This document shows, one piece after another, positions 16,612 to 30,800 of a DNA stretch of 64,000 bases (the first letter of the stretch is position 1; each line of letters starts with the position of its first letter). The position numbers and the translations under genes are program-made. The notes below the pieces were generated by a model. It did not search any database, had not been told where the DNA came from, and worked only from the letters and a program-made list of their open reading frames with translations. Source of the stretch: Latrodectus hesperus (taxonomy: Eukaryota; Arthropoda; Arachnida; Araneae; Theridiidae); NCBI GenBank assembly GCA_037975125.1, contig CM075851.1, forward strand, positions 74,999,487 to 75,063,486, given 5' to 3'.

Positions 16612-19600
16612 TTTTTTAGCAAAACGTTATTCCGAGAAATACATAATTTGATCATTTCCTAAATTTATGAGAACATATTCTAAATTATGATGTTTAACAA
16701 CAAATATATGATCTTGCCATTATGATCAAAATATTTCAATGTCTAGTTATTAAATGACAAAACACAAGCTATTGAAAACCTCATTTGAAATTATTATTTC
16801 TTATAACTGAAAATATAAAACTCATTTCAATTCATGATTTGCCTAGATATAAAATTAAGTTCTTAGAAATTTTCTTAAAATGCAACCAATTTAAAAATAA
16901 ATAGTGTTAGAAATATTGCTCTTTATTAAATGTAAAATTTGCTTCGCTTAATAAGACTGCAACAGAAAATATTAAAGCAATCCGCTTTTTGTTTACTTTA
17001 GTCTACAATGGATTTTATTACAACTTTAATTTTTAATTTCCTTCATGCTTCGTTAATAATAATTATTTTTACCCTTTTTGTAATTTTTTCATTAAAACGA
17101 AAGTAATAAATACAATTCTCAAGCATTTGAAAATACGGTTTATTAAATATTTGAATGGATTTTAATACGCATTTTATTTAACTTCATTTGTCTTTCTTTT
17201 CTTACTCAGCAGCAATTATTTCGATCATACTAGAAAAGAATATACAAATAAAAAATTATAATAATGATTTATAAATTACTAATAAAAATTTCTATAAGTA
17301 AAATTTATAAATTATTAATAAAATGTGTAGCACTAAGTTCCGAAGTAAAGATATTTGCATATTCTATATGAAGATAAAAATTAAATTTGCTTTAAACTAT
17401 TATGTGATTATTTGTAACTATAGATTCAAATATTTTATTATCAGTTTGGCATTCAAAATTAAGAATTATGTTTTCCTGAAATTTTGACAAAACTCTTTCA
17501 GCACATTGCATTACAAAATTTATTTTTAATAATCGATAGCAAAAATAAACCACCATATTTCATTGGTAATAATGTCTTCTTTAAAAACACAACATTGTTA
17601 ATTAAAGGCACATGCTAGTTTCTGTTATCACTTTGGGAAATTCGAAGAGCTTCATTGAATATATGGAATGGATAAGTTTCATAAAACTTGGGTAATTTCA
17701 TCCCATGTTAGCTTTTAAGGCATGCAAAGTATTATATGCCCCTTGTAATATGCTTTAAATTACTTTGTTCCGATTAACTCAATACACTACTAAAATTTCC
17801 ACCGAATTCAGGAATAATCGTGCAGATGAATTCTAATCAAGAAATATTCAAAAACCTTTTACCTAGAAATGAAATATATTGAAAGGTTCATGAAATACAT
17901 TGATATGCTAGTGGAATAAAAAGATTATAACCCTTTTTATGTGTGACAAATATTTATATTATAAAATTCCACCTATTCTTCGACCATTATTAATATTTTA
18001 AGAAAAATTTCCTTAATTACTATACAGAAATAATTTTCTGCATAGAAACCGATGAATAGTTTATATAAAAACTTGTTTTATTTAATGATTTGAAATTCCT
18101 AAATTCAACTTTTTCTCAAATTTTAACATATATTGCTGTCTTCGTGTAATTCAAAAATTAATGTAGAAGACATTATTTTGAATAATAATTTCCAACTTAA
18201 TGTAGAAGACAACATTATTTTGAATAATGTCAATATTGATTTGGAAGAATAATATTTTCTACATTTCAGTATATAACGATGTCGGTGCATAACATTATTC
18301 AGTGCTTCAGCACAATGATAATATGCTTGAGTTTCCTAGATTCCACAATGATTACAGAAGAATATGTAAAAGTAAACCCTCTTTATGGGTTAAATTTACT
18401 TATTTGAAATATGGTAACTGTTTCAATCCCCAGTAACATTTGAAATTCATATGAATTCCGAAACCAAGTAGCAATGCAAATGACTTTGCAAAGCATTACA
18501 CAGAGATTTAAAATTTTGTAGATGCAGAAGTACATAAATAAAACATGTAAAATCTATTGCGAAATCTAAGTGAATTCCAGACTCTTTACGACAGATGTTA
18601 AAGAAAATGGAAGAAAGTTAATTTTGGCTGTGGTATTATTTCTAAATAATATCAGAGAACATTATAAATATTTAAAGCTGAAAATATTTAACTTACATTA
18701 TAAAAACATCCTTCATTTATTTTTTATTTTTTTAAATTTAAATTTTTAATTCTCATAATTAATTTAATTATAATCCTTAGATATGTATTTTAATATATTT
18801 CCTTGCTTTTTATTACAATCTCTGTTTTTGAATTAAAAATAAGAATGGTATTCATTAAATGCTAGAAAAGTTAAATTTATAAGTTGAAAGTAAAATAATT
18901 AATTAATTTTGAAACGTAATTATTTAATTTCAAATTTGTAAAACAATAATTAAGTGAGAGATATGATTTAAAAAGTAACAACTTACAAAGATTACTACAA
19001 TTCAATTAAGTATTCAACTATAGATAATTTATTACTTGTCATTTAAACATAATATATTATAATATATTGTAACAGTTATTACTCAAATTAAATGTATGTT
19101 TAAAATGTATGTTTAAAAATATTATTGAAAAATACTAACCTTAGAAAGTATTTTTATTAAGATTTATATCCAATAAGTTATGGAAAGATTTGCTTTATTT
19201 TTAATTTTAAATAGTACTTATAGGTATATAACAGTTCTAGATTATTAAAAATAACTGAGTTAATTTAAGAAAAATTGAACTTCCCATTTTTTAAAAACAC
19301 TCATACTTTAATTTAAAAATTTAATCAACAAGTTTTGAAAATAAATTCATTCTAAAAAAATCATCTCAAGAAGTTAAGTTTTCATCAAAGCTATTATTTG
19401 AAATATTTAGAAAAATTTTACTCTGTACTTTATGTATATTTTAAGATAAAATAAGTTCTCTTAAAAATAGAAAATAATTAATCATTTGTGTACCATTAAA
19501 AGTGAAATTTAATATTTAAAGCAAAGAGAAAAATAAATACAAATATTATTAAAAATTTAATTCTTTATTTTCATAAATTTTAGATATTAGATATTATTTT

Positions 19601-19850
19601 TCAAACATATAATTTCTAGGAATTTTTTTTCTTAATTTCAGTTGAATATTTCTAAAGAGATGATAAATGGAGCTGCTTACAAATTTCTCAACTGAGGAAT
19701 TGGCAAGTCAAGATCTTATAGATTCTTATGATTATTTTGAAGAAAGAAATCTATGACATAATGCCTCCATTTCTTTTAGAAGAATTTGAATGTGAAAATT
19801 ACATATTTTAATAATTGTCTTCGACGTAAAATATCTAGTTTTACTTAGGT
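16612..19850. other. AT-rich DNA without recognisable gene
   Basis: Nothing is assigned except a local direct repeat at 18158-18230. Less AT-rich patches near 17590-17830 and 18260-18620 have no open frame of note. Confidence 0.6.
18158..18230. repeat. Two-copy ~39-bp direct repeat
   Basis: TTAATGTAGAAGACATTATT and its continuation (TTTGAATAAT) at 18158-18187 recur at 18197-18228 with a two-base insertion. This is a local tandem duplication. Confidence 0.85.
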
Positions 19851-20110
19851 ATGTTGTTGTTGTTTCCAATCCTTCAGAGATCTAGTGGCAAGTAGATCAG
19901 ATGCATGACACCGTGAACTTTAGCATAGTCGGGCACCAGCAATGAATTTGCGCAAACATCCACCTGAGCGAATCCCGAACAATCCAGGATGTGATCGAGG
20001 GAAGCTGGCTTCAGACTGCATTTTGCGCACAGTGATAAGCCCTTGCGCCCAGATTCTCAAGCTTTTCAGATGCCCATTAATAAGTTTTGAAATGAGCATT
20101 TGATCATGTC
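19851..20110 (-). mobile_element. LINE 3' terminal fragment, copy A
   Basis: Read on the minus strand, it encodes LINGHLKSL near the left edge, then after a frame change CAKCSLKPASLDHILDC, then GFAQVDVCANSLLVPDYAKV and HGVMHLIYLPLDL with a stop, followed by GGAAACAACAACAACA at the 3' end (19851-19870). The Cys-x2-Cys...His...Cys pattern and the short hydrophobic tail are what I recall from the C-terminus, after RNase H, of LINE polyproteins common in spiders. The last 75 bases are shared with a plus-strand copy at about 33060-33132. It abuts the hAT transposase relic, so either the LINE landed in that element or a deletion joined them. Confidence 0.7.
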
Positions 20111-20114
20111 TGTC

Positions 20115-21884
20115 ACCCTCGAATTCTAAAACACCCCCGAAATCTAAGGTAAATTGTTGAAAATGGTAATAAAATATGAATTACCATTTTATAGCGTTGA
20201 AAACTCATGTCTACCCAAGCCCAAAATTTAAAGAGTGATTTATTCCTAAATTGTGTTTTGGTTTTGCCACATGTCTTGAAATCTATGAAGGTTTCTTCCT
20301 GGACAATTGAGAATCCTTCGGGAATAATGTGAAATGGATTTCTAATCCCCTCATAACTTGCTATCAGTTTGTCATCATTAAGAAAATATTTATTAAAAAT
20401 TTTTTGCCAGCATGGCTAAATAATTTTCATTGATAACAAAAGCAATTTTTACATATGACTCTTCAGCCTTGTAAGTTTCATCACAATCATCTACATTTGT
20501 AAACATAGTCAGATTTTCCTGCTTTAAATGTTTGCTCCACAGTTCTAATTTTCTTCAAACAGCATTAACTTTATCACTGATATCCAATACATGTGCATCT
20601 AATCTTTGGAGTTGAAGATTCAAATTATTTAATTTCTCGAATTGGTCGATCAAGTAGCCCATTTTCATCACAAATAAACCGTCGCGAAATTTCTTGCGAT
20701 CTGATTTCCTCTTCTAGGAAAATAGCAATTTCTTCTCTTAATTCATAAGAACGTTGTAAAATCTTCTAACATGATAGCCATCTTGCTTAGTAATAGATTA
20801 CTAACTAAAATTTGTGCCGAAACCATGTCTTTACAAAGCGCTGAACAAATTCTTGTTATTTCGAGGTTGAAATTCTTGTATAATTTACAACGATTACTGT
20901 TATAGTATTACAATATTCAGACCAGGACTCTTTTCTTTGGAAGCCAGGGCGTCTATGTGAATCAAGCATATGTCTAAATACCCTGTGTTGATTTTTTTGA
21001 ACTGATTACAAATTTTGGAATATTCTGGATATTGAACGATCATCATTGCTGTAAAATCGACGCAGTTTTTCCCTTCTTTGCTTGTCTTGTTTATAAAACC
21101 ATTTAAGACAACAAATAATGTGAATGTGCTTTAAATTCTATTGAGATGCAGAAAATTAGATCGTCTACTGACATATTAAAAAAATTGAAAATAGGCAGTA
21201 AAATAAGCATATTTATTGTTATCTGTTGCCTCATAAAACTGTACTGAAAATAAATTCTTGCACAACTTCGAGAAATGCTGACAGTGTACATCTACATCAC
21301 CAATTTCACGGGCAACAGTAAAATGTTTCCAAAAAAAAATTGAAACGAAATATTTGCTTTTTATATCATTTCAATTTTAATTCAAAGAATTCTCTGGATT
21401 TGTTCACGGTCTCACTATGAAGTGTTTCCAAATGCGGCTTTCATTCGTTAGATTTCATGGTGTCTGCTACCAATATTTTTGAGCAAATGATACATATTAT
21501 CATTTTTTCTTCATTTATTTTAATTAATTTCATTAACTTTCTTCTCTCTATCAGGAAACACTTGGTCACATCTGCGAATGCTGGAGACGGCATGAAATTA
21601 AAGCTTCTTGCAAAACCACTAAAATATCGGACATAGTGGAGAAAAGAGCCATAAAAAAGCATTGAATTCTTGTTTTGTCATTGCTGAAGATGGATGTGGT
21701 TGAATCTTCTTAAATTTCAATATTATTGGTCATTTATAAAATTTAAAATTAAGTTAGTAGCTTAAGTTTAAAGCAAAAATACTCAAAATGTATTATTATT
21801 ATTGATATACTTTAATGTTTATAGAGGGGCGATGAAAATTGATTAAAATCTGGGTCACGAATATTGAAAGGTTGTGAAACTCTG
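20115..21884 (-). mobile_element. hAT-type DNA transposon relic (ZBED5-like)
   Basis: The minus-strand coding relic (see pseudogene) is preceded on the high-coordinate side by a plausible hAT terminus: CAGAGTTTCACAACCTTTCA read leftward from 21884, followed by a CGTGACCC segment. As I recall, that resembles the CAGTGTTTCTCAACC ends of this hAT group. The opposite terminus is not found; the element ends at or near the LINE fragment at 20110. No 8-bp duplication can be tested because one end is missing. Confidence 0.6.
20125..21665 (-). pseudogene. hAT/ZBED5-like transposase, heavily decayed
   Basis: On the minus strand the pieces appear in family order. First is a BED-like zinc finger, CIICSKILVADTMKSNE then (frame change) KPHLETLHSE, with Cys codons at about 21483-21494 and His at about 21417-21434. 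Then come NKSREFFELKLK, QFYEATDNNKYAYFTAYF (the ALQLDESTD region), CLIHIDALASKEKS (normally HC-LHR-ALASK), RSYELREEIAIFLEEE, and a stretch resembling LVD-FEKLNNLNLQLQ-LDAHVLDISDKVNA. C-terminal are YVKIAFVINENYLAMLAK and ILLPFSTIYL, the hAT dimerisation motif. These matches are to ZBED5/FAM200-like hAT proteins as I remember them. There are many stops and frame changes, and a segment after the zinc finger appears deleted. Not functional. Confidence 0.75.
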
Positions 21885-24800
21885 CCTTAGATTCCAAATT
21901 GAAGAAGACACGGAAACACCAGCAAAGGAAGCATTTGCCTGCTTTGAAGTAAGTACAGCTTCAGTCCGAATGAGATCACATGCAAATTTTCACTGTCAAG
22001 TGAATGCTTGACTTGAATGCCCAAAAACGAATACACATAGTGAATACAGCTTACTCTAACCGAGATTTTTAGCAAGGATTGACTTTCATTTACAGATTGT
22101 ACCTGCATAATGTATTAATATATTGCAGTTGTAAGAACTTGTAAGAGTGTTGTCTTTTCATTTATTTTATTAAAACGCTCATTTTTAACGTATATTAATT
22201 AATTAAAAAGGTCAATTTTTGAAAAAATCCAATCATCATATTTTTTTTACCATCTGAATGGGATCCTGTCACATTTCATTCGGATAATTGGAGTTCTAAT
22301 GTATAACGATAAAAATATATAATTTTTTGAACAAATAGCAAGCAATTTACTTTACCTAAATGAAATAGAACGAAAATGATAAAATGTATTTTAAATATTT
22401 ATTGTACAGGTAGTATTTTTCACTATTTAAACTATCTTTCAATCCATTGGCATTTAGTAAAAGTATTCTGTAGATCATTTTTCTATTTTCATTAGTATAA
22501 CCGACTAATTGCTTATCGCAAGTAAATTTATTGATAATTTATTCAGAAATTTTTGTTACTATAATTTTTTTTTAATTTATTTAGATAGAAAAATAAATGG
22601 TCTCTTAAAAAATTTTTATTTTTACGTAATAGAATTTTTAAAAGTATGAAATTCCATTATAGGTTACAAAATATGTGACCAATAAGAGGCATTCTTGGTT
22701 TATGTAACCAATTAGAAATCAAATGTCATCAAAAATTAAAAAAGATATATATATACTTCTTCACTTTTTCTTGAAAATTTATGTGACTGAGGAATTTTTA
22801 TGTGAGAAAAATACTGTCTTAAAAAATATAAAACGTTTATTTATGAACAGAGCACAATCGTAATTCAAGCATGCAAAAATGTGAAAAAGTTGTAATAAAG
22901 TTATTATGTTTTATATTTTAATGTATGCATCAAAATGGCGAAATATTCTTTAAAAAGTGATGTAAACAAATCTTTTAAAAATGTTAAATTCAAATCAAAC
23001 AATAATAATAAAAAAACTAATTTTATAAACAGATAAAACAAATTATACATTTTTGCTTTGAAGAAATTTATTATTTTTTAGACTCGTAACTATTGTTTAA
23101 ATTTATCATGTCAATTTAATTAATAATAAATATATTCTTAATGATATTTTATATGTATATAATTTTAATCACAACGTTTTAATATAGATTAACATAATAA
23201 CATTATATTTAAATTTTTAGAAATACTTACTATTTTTATTGCTTTAAACATTAAAATAATATTATTTAAAAATATGAATTATTAAATAAAATAATGTCTA
23301 TTGCAATAGTTTTTTTATATTCTTGGATCAGACATATTTCCGGAAATTATGCTATTAGGACAATATTAATTCCATACAAGCAGCAATTCCCAGAAATATA
23401 AATTGATTCGTAACAAATCATACCAATATTAACCAATACTATCCGGAAGTAACTAGTTCAAACTGAGCTTACGCAACTACTATAAAATTGTTTTGGGAAT
23501 AACTGATATTCTAGATACACTGTTTCGCATTTAATGATGGCATGATCATAGTAGTCATCCCTAAAGAGATTAATGTTATTTTTGATGACAAATTCTGATA
23601 ATAAGGTCAATTCTTTTTAACAGTTGATTTAATTGCACAATGCTTGATGAAGTGAATCTGTAATCTCTTTTTAGAAATTTAACTGAATTATTACTCGTTT
23701 CTTATAACTTCAGTTACACATTAATGAAATCTTATTTTACTCCGATAATTTTTTAATCATTGTGGATATATCATATTTTATTACTGCTGTACATTCTCTA
23801 TATAAACTTGAAAAAAATTAATTTTTTTAAAATATTTAATTCATTTTAAGTGAATTCTAATAATCAAAAATTGCATTTAAAAATATCTAAATATATTGAA
23901 ATTATTATTAACATATTAATTCTCATTATAATTTTATAGAAATTCCTGATTAAATTATCTTATTGTATACTTTTATTTCTTTTTATTGTTAAACAATATT
24001 TATAAATAATATGAAAGTAATATGGTCATAGATTTGCTGTATTTTCAGTAAAGCTAGGCATTTTAAGGAAAAAAAATAGTAATGCACTGCTAGGGTGTTA
24101 GTATTATTTTGAAATAAATCAAGTATAATAATGTCTTTTTTACATCAAATCTAAGGATTTATTGTTTAGTTGTTTTAACGTTAATAAAATAGATTTATTT
24201 GCAATATTGTGTTTTGTATATTATCGGTCTCAAATATGATTTTAAATAAAGGGGCTGAAACTAATATTTAGTGATTACTGGTAAGATTTAAATCTTAAAG
24301 ATGTTATAAGGTTAGTGCTTCGTAGATAGGCCAGATGCATACACTACATTAGCATTGTTCAAGATGACATGTGAATGAAATTAGGTAAAAACAATATGAA
24401 TTATAAGAGGTTTGCCCCTACGATTATATTCCAGATATTACAGAGACCAAATATATTTGTTTTCTTTTTTTTACATTTTGAAAAAAAAATTTTTATGTTT
24501 ACTTTTTAGCACTTATTTTAAATTATTTTAAATTTGAAGATTTCGTTATAGATTATGTTGTTTATAAATTTTTTTCTTCATATCATTAGATATTATATCA
24601 ATACAATACTTCATAAATATTTTGTCAAATTTTGAGATCTTTACAGGTTAATTGTTGTTTGTAATATTATTTCTATCGGCACACTTTATTTCTCCTGAAC
24701 TCTAACCTCGTTGCAATAAATGTTTTGTAATGAAACCATAAAAACTATTCATGCAATGTTTGTTACTAATCAGATACTAGCATAAGTACTATAATTTCTT

Positions 24801-27055
24801 ATATAAAAGATTTTTATAATGCACTTAATTTCTTTTTGAAAATTTGCATTTTTTTTTTTGAAAAACATTTTAGACAATTTATAATTATTGATATTCATGA
24901 GAAACAATAAACTATTTAAAACATATTTTAAGTAAATTTTATTTATTTATACCAGTACATACTTTAGTTTATAAAGAGGTATTTAAAATAGTTTATAAAG
25001 TTTTATAATATAAATTATAAAACTTTACAATAATTTATATTAACTATTAAAAAAACTATTATTATGGTATACAGAAAGTTTAATTTATTGCAAATATAAC
25101 TTTGCAAAATATATTTCGTTTTTTTCATAAAATTTTTTCCAGAAATTGAACTTTTATGAGATATGTAGGAAGATTTGTAAAAATACGTCAAATTAAACTT
25201 GTACTCTACAATTATAAATGATTATGATTTGCAAAATATTGAAAATTTTTTGATTTACTGAAAATAATAAAAGCTTATTTTCACCCTATTTCATTAATTG
25301 CTTTTTTATTTTACATTCAACATAATTTTGTTATTTATTTTAAATATAATTTGTCTCTTACTATACAAACTTAATTATAAAACAAGTATGCTACAATATC
25401 AATCGTTTTTAATTTCTCTCATCTTAGTCAGTAATTAATTAGATTCTCTGAGGTATTTCTGACGATTACTTCAGGTAAATTAGCAGCTGAATAATTTGTC
25501 ATATAAGTTCTTCTAACCCTTAAAAATATACCTTGGATATTCTTAGCAAAACATAATTTATATTAACTAAATTAACAATTTAATAATCATAATATTCTGA
25601 GGAGAATTAAAGTCTTACGTCTTTAATACAAACAAATCTGATTAAATGCAAATTTATGTAAGAGTATTAAATTCTTAATAGAATAATGAAACTTAAGGCT
25701 ATAATTGAGATACTTTTAAAGGAATGGGGTGTGTTAATACAGATTTAATTTTCTGAACATGGATTGAAGTATTTCATGAATTAGTAATTTTACTTAAGTA
25801 GAGCGAAATTATTTTAAATTTACCATATGCTGGGAATTAAGCATTAAAAAGGATTCTTCTTAAGATATAATTGAAACATAAATTGGTTGTAACACCTTTC
25901 AGATTTTTAAATAATCATAATTATTTATCAAAACTAATGTATAATTGATAAATATTCCAAAATACTTTAATTAGCTAATACCTTACGAAAACTTTTAATT
26001 TGTATATGTCTAAATCAATATATATATAAAAAAAACAATTCAATAAATTTAGTTTCATGTATGAACTAATACATTTTGCAGTGATATCCTACATAATATT
26101 ACAATAAAATGCTTTCTAAATACAATTTGCTATGAAAATTTAATATTTATTATTATTTTTATTTAAAATAAAAATATGAAATTAAAATACTTTTCATGGT
26201 AATTCAAGGACAGAAAAATATTTTTTTTTACTGAATTTGATTACTTTGATTACATTTGATTTACTGAATAATTTTATTTCAATATGCTTATAAATGTGTT
26301 TTCTTTTAGTATTTTGCCTTATTTTTTAATTTTATAAAAAATAAAGGACGCATCAATAAATTGCACAGCAATATCGACTGTCAAAATCTTGTGGGAAAAT
26401 ATAATAAAAAAGTCATCACATGCAAGTAAAAATATTTATTTGTAAGCATTTTTTAAGAAAAGGATTTAATATAGTGGTAGCCCAAAAATAGGTATGTTTC
26501 ACTCAAAGATGTGACTTCAATATGTGATAGTAAAGGTTTATATTAAATACGTAACAACCAATTTTTTGAATTAAAGTTGTTCATATTCTCAAAAGAGTGT
26601 TTAATTTTAAATGTAATTATTCATTTTATGGAAATAATCATAAAATGTTATTTAACAATTCTTTCATTTAATTTAATACTCATTTTTGAGGGTGTAACTT
26701 TTTTCCGATAAATTATACTACTAGCAAACAGTTAATATTTTTAAACTTATTTTCTTCCTTAATATTAAATAAAATGAATCATTCGTGACTATTTACTAAA
26801 CATAACTTAAGCCATATTAATTTTTTAAAAAGTTACCTTCGTTGTTGTAAATAACTCAATTATTTCAAAGTAAATCATTAGCAAGATTTTAGACTGAACT
26901 AATGGGATTTGTAACTAGGAAAGAAATATCCCCTCATTTAGAGTTTTTCTAATAAAATCTTATTTATTTAACAATTGTTTTAGAGATAATACTGATAATA
27001 AATGCATGAAGGTACTGTAAATGTTACTATATTTTACCCTTCAGAATTATAAAGA
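21885..27055. other. AT-rich DNA without recognisable gene
   Basis: Contains a short perfect inverted repeat at 24997-25026. A 73-codon minus-strand frame at 21887-22108 abuts the hAT end but has no motif I know. Confidence 0.6.
24997..25026. repeat. Perfect 13-bp inverted repeat, 4-base loop
   Basis: AAAGTTTTATAAT at 24997-25009 is the exact reverse complement of 25014-25026. In such AT-rich DNA this may be chance. Confidence 0.7.
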
Positions 27056-27059
27056 GGGC

Positions 27060-27800
27060 AGGTGGTTACAGTACAATTGATCAGTATTTTGGTATCTACA
27101 TTGATACAGTTGTTGGGCGAACCAAAAGTCCCCAAATCTAAAGTCATGACAGCTTATATATAACATCAGAACAAAATAACATTTACGATATAGAACTGGG
27201 GAATTAAAACTCTATTCGAGAAAAAGATGGACATTTTAGAAAGATTTTGGCCAATGACTAATGAATTTCTACTGAACTCATATATGATCAATTCTATCTT
27301 CGAATTGTATTAATCCATATAATTTGAAGAAAATTCATAAATACAATGTTTGGAACAAAATTGATATTTCAAATTCTCTTATGAGAGATGAAAATAGGCA
27401 ATATCGAGTAAAATGTTCCAAGAAACCTTTGCAACGGATCAATACAACTTGTACAACAGATCAATGGAACAATATAACATTTTCGAATGAATCCAGTTTA
27501 CTTTTCCTTTTTCCAAGATTAAATAACTTTATGAGTTCCAATTCCCTAAAGATGCTTAAAAGCTAGCTTCTTTTTTTCCGAAAATGAATCACAGACTTGG
27601 ACCTGTTAAGTTTTCTAGCCTCATTTGGTGGTTTTTAGAAGAACCACTTATCATCTCATACAGATATATCACCAGAATGGTGTTCTGTTTTAGCAAGTCA
27701 GTAGCTTTCTAAATGGAAGATATTGTTTCCATTTAGAGAGTTCACTAATCAAGATTATAAACCAGCGATTCACTACAGTTAAATTGTTCATTCATAATTT
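27060..27800 (+). pseudogene. Decayed Tc1-like transposase, second family
   Basis: Scattered blocks follow the order of a Tc1 transposase. An 80-codon frame (27324-27566) contains DQWNNITFSNESSLLFLFP, corresponding to the W--VIWSDESSFTLFP block with the first catalytic Asp replaced by Asn. After a frame change, YEFQFPKDA matches the VYVWRTPKEAY block at about 27530-27555. Further on, LGPVK (about 27597-27610), EDIV (about 27717) and PAIHYS (about 27763-27780) correspond to the GP-I, ED-VFQDDN and APIHTA segments around the second catalytic Asp. Several stops and frameshifts are present and no terminal repeats are found. The segment upstream of 27300 is too decayed to align with confidence. 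Confidence 0.6.
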
Positions 27801-30800
27801 TATAAACAAGATGACTCAGTCGTATTTTTTGTAGTTTTTTTTTTTCACCGAACACAAGCATTATAAGATCCATTTAGCCTTTTTGGAGGCAATAGTGAAA
27901 TAATCTGCACTTCGCTTTATGCAACTGTTGTTGCGTGAGAAACTTAAAAACATCGCATTTACTGTCATATATAGCAATAATGTTCGTATCAAAAATGATT
28001 CAAACAGGCGCAACTATCAATGAGGATTTATGCTTTATTTGGTGCACAACGTATTGTCTAATTTTGTTTTTTCATGATTTTGGACAAACCGAGTAGATGC
28101 ATAGATTTGTAATAATAATGCGCATTTCAAATTCAAGCATAATATTAAAAAGCATAAAAGAAATATATTACAGCAATGTTTGATTATTTTTGAGAATTAT
28201 TGAATTTATATGTAAATTTTTCCCAAAAATAAATTTAATAAATTCCTAAATCATCCATATTTATATTTTTATTATTGATGATTTCGGATTGAAATTTATC
28301 TATGAATTATTATTTTTTAAAAAGTAAGCATAATTTAAGGAAACATTAAAATATATTCTCTCCAGTGAATTAAATACAAAACTTGAAAATATATTTTAAT
28401 GTCATTTAATTACATGAATTGCGTTAGAAACGTTACGCTTAAAATATTTACATATTAAATCTTACAGTTGAGAGGAAGTTTTCAAATCTTCATATGCGAT
28501 GAATATAATAATAATGTTTTACGGAGGTATATAATTTTAATTATTTTGCATTTTAAACCTTAAATATTTATTAAATTTGCTTTTTCAATTACCCAGAAGT
28601 TTTAGGATGGTGCTAGATCAAATTCTTAAGCTGAAGTTAAATTTTTTACCATGAAAGGTTAAATTGAAAACTTAAATGTTTCAAAGTTAATTATATATGT
28701 ATATATATTTATATATTTAAACTGAAATTAATTAAACTATTTTGAATTAACATTCAAGTACTGCTTTAAGAATAAGAAATAAAATTTATTCAATTAGTTA
28801 CAATATGTTATTAATTATATAGAGGTTGTAAAAAGTGAAGTGGCCCTATACACTTTTTTTTAACCTATAATTAAATGTTCAAACGTACGCACATATCAGT
28901 ATTACAAAATTTACATATTCATGTGTTTAAATAAATAAAAAAGTAATTAACAAAAATACAGTTTCCAAAATAAACGATATCATATGAGAGTATTAATTCT
29001 AACATTGTGATTAATGAAATTTAAAAAAATTTTAATGTTTACTTTATGCCTGAAATCATATTAAGCAATTTTATAGGAAATTAAATCTATTTAAAATAAT
29101 AAACTTAAAATATAAATTTAAAAACTCATAAATACATTTTTTCTATTTAAATAACTTGAAAGGAATTTAGGATTACTAAAATTATCTTTAAAAAGGTTTA
29201 AGTAAAACACAAACTTTATTGCAAGCATTCAATGCCGCCAAACTATAAAAAATATATAGATTGAACTCAAGAGAATTTTCTCTCTTTTTTACCAGAAACA
29301 ACACATAGATATTAATGATAAAATATACTTGTAAAATATAATATGACTCTAAAACAAATTTCCTGTAAGAAAAAATAAAGAAAGAATAAGACTTATTCAC
29401 AGCTTTTTAACAATAAATAATATTCTTTGAACTTAACCTGTTTTGCCTACTTTAACGATCCCAAACCAATAACACCTATGTAAGGCCAACACTCATCAAT
29501 TCGCATATTCACCTTCTTGATATCTCTTTCCTCGTTTTTTCATCTATTAAATTATCATCCTTTATATCTTTTACCATAATTATTACAAAATGTTATCTTT
29601 ATAATTGTGTTACCATCAACTCGAATTGAGATGTTAGGCCAGCCCTTAATCATGAACGAGACAAATCATAATTTTTCTTTGAGTATGGATAATAATTTTT
29701 TACTTATAAATTCAGGAAATCATATTAAGGTTCAAATTTGGCATTATTTCATTTATATGAATATATATATTCTAACAACATACCTAATTTTACATTTTAT
29801 ATAAAACTAATGATATATATTTCAATTTCTATTATTATTTGTTCAGGAATTCAGAAAAGATATTAGCTATGATTTCAAAAGCATGAACATCAATAAAAAG
29901 CTGCTTATTCTTCAATCATTCATATTTGTAATCTTTAGTGTGAAAGATGTCACTCAGTGTTGACTCATCCCATACTCTGAAAATGGTGGCCTCTTGTGCA
30001 ACGTAGTATCATGTAAATAAGAGAATTTTTGAGAGGGTCAAAATAAACAAATTGAGGACTTATCATTAGTGAGATTCGCTTACGTGAAACAGTAGCTTAA
30101 TACACTGAATAAAGCGTTAAATAAAAAAATACTATAATTGTCACGTTTAAAAATTAATTTTAATAATTCTTTTTATTATTAAGTCTTCTTAAACTATGCA
30201 CTCATAATTCTAGGCTCTCTTCACAATGTTAGTTGTAATAATATGTAAAACATTTTATCATTTTCTTTGCATAAATTTTGAAAAATTTGTTATTTTGATT
30301 TAAAATATAATACATTTTTTTAAAATTATACCTTAATTGCAATTTGTGAAAAACAAAAATATTTCAAATATTAACAAAAATGTTTTACATAACATATTAC
30401 GTTTTGTTTTCATGAGATTTTATAAATATGGAAGTCATAACTTTATAAAAATAGAAATATAATATAAATTCTATTAACTAAGAAAATGTTGTTTCTTAGA
30501 AATAATGGTCTGTACAGATTGTATGAAAATTTAACTTACTTAAAGTGAGTGATAATCAGTAAACATTATTTTCAAATTCTGTAATTTTATAAATATCAAA
30601 TTTATTCTTTATTGCGTAACCCAACAAAAGATATCGATTGCATAAAATTACAAAAAATTGAAACAGAAAACACACAATTCATGAGCCTCATACGAATTTT
30701 TCACATTTTATTTTATAAAAAAATGAATGTCCGTGTGTAGAAAAATTAACTTGAAGATAGAAAAACTAAACCAAATATAAAAAAAAATTTTGAAAGTGTC

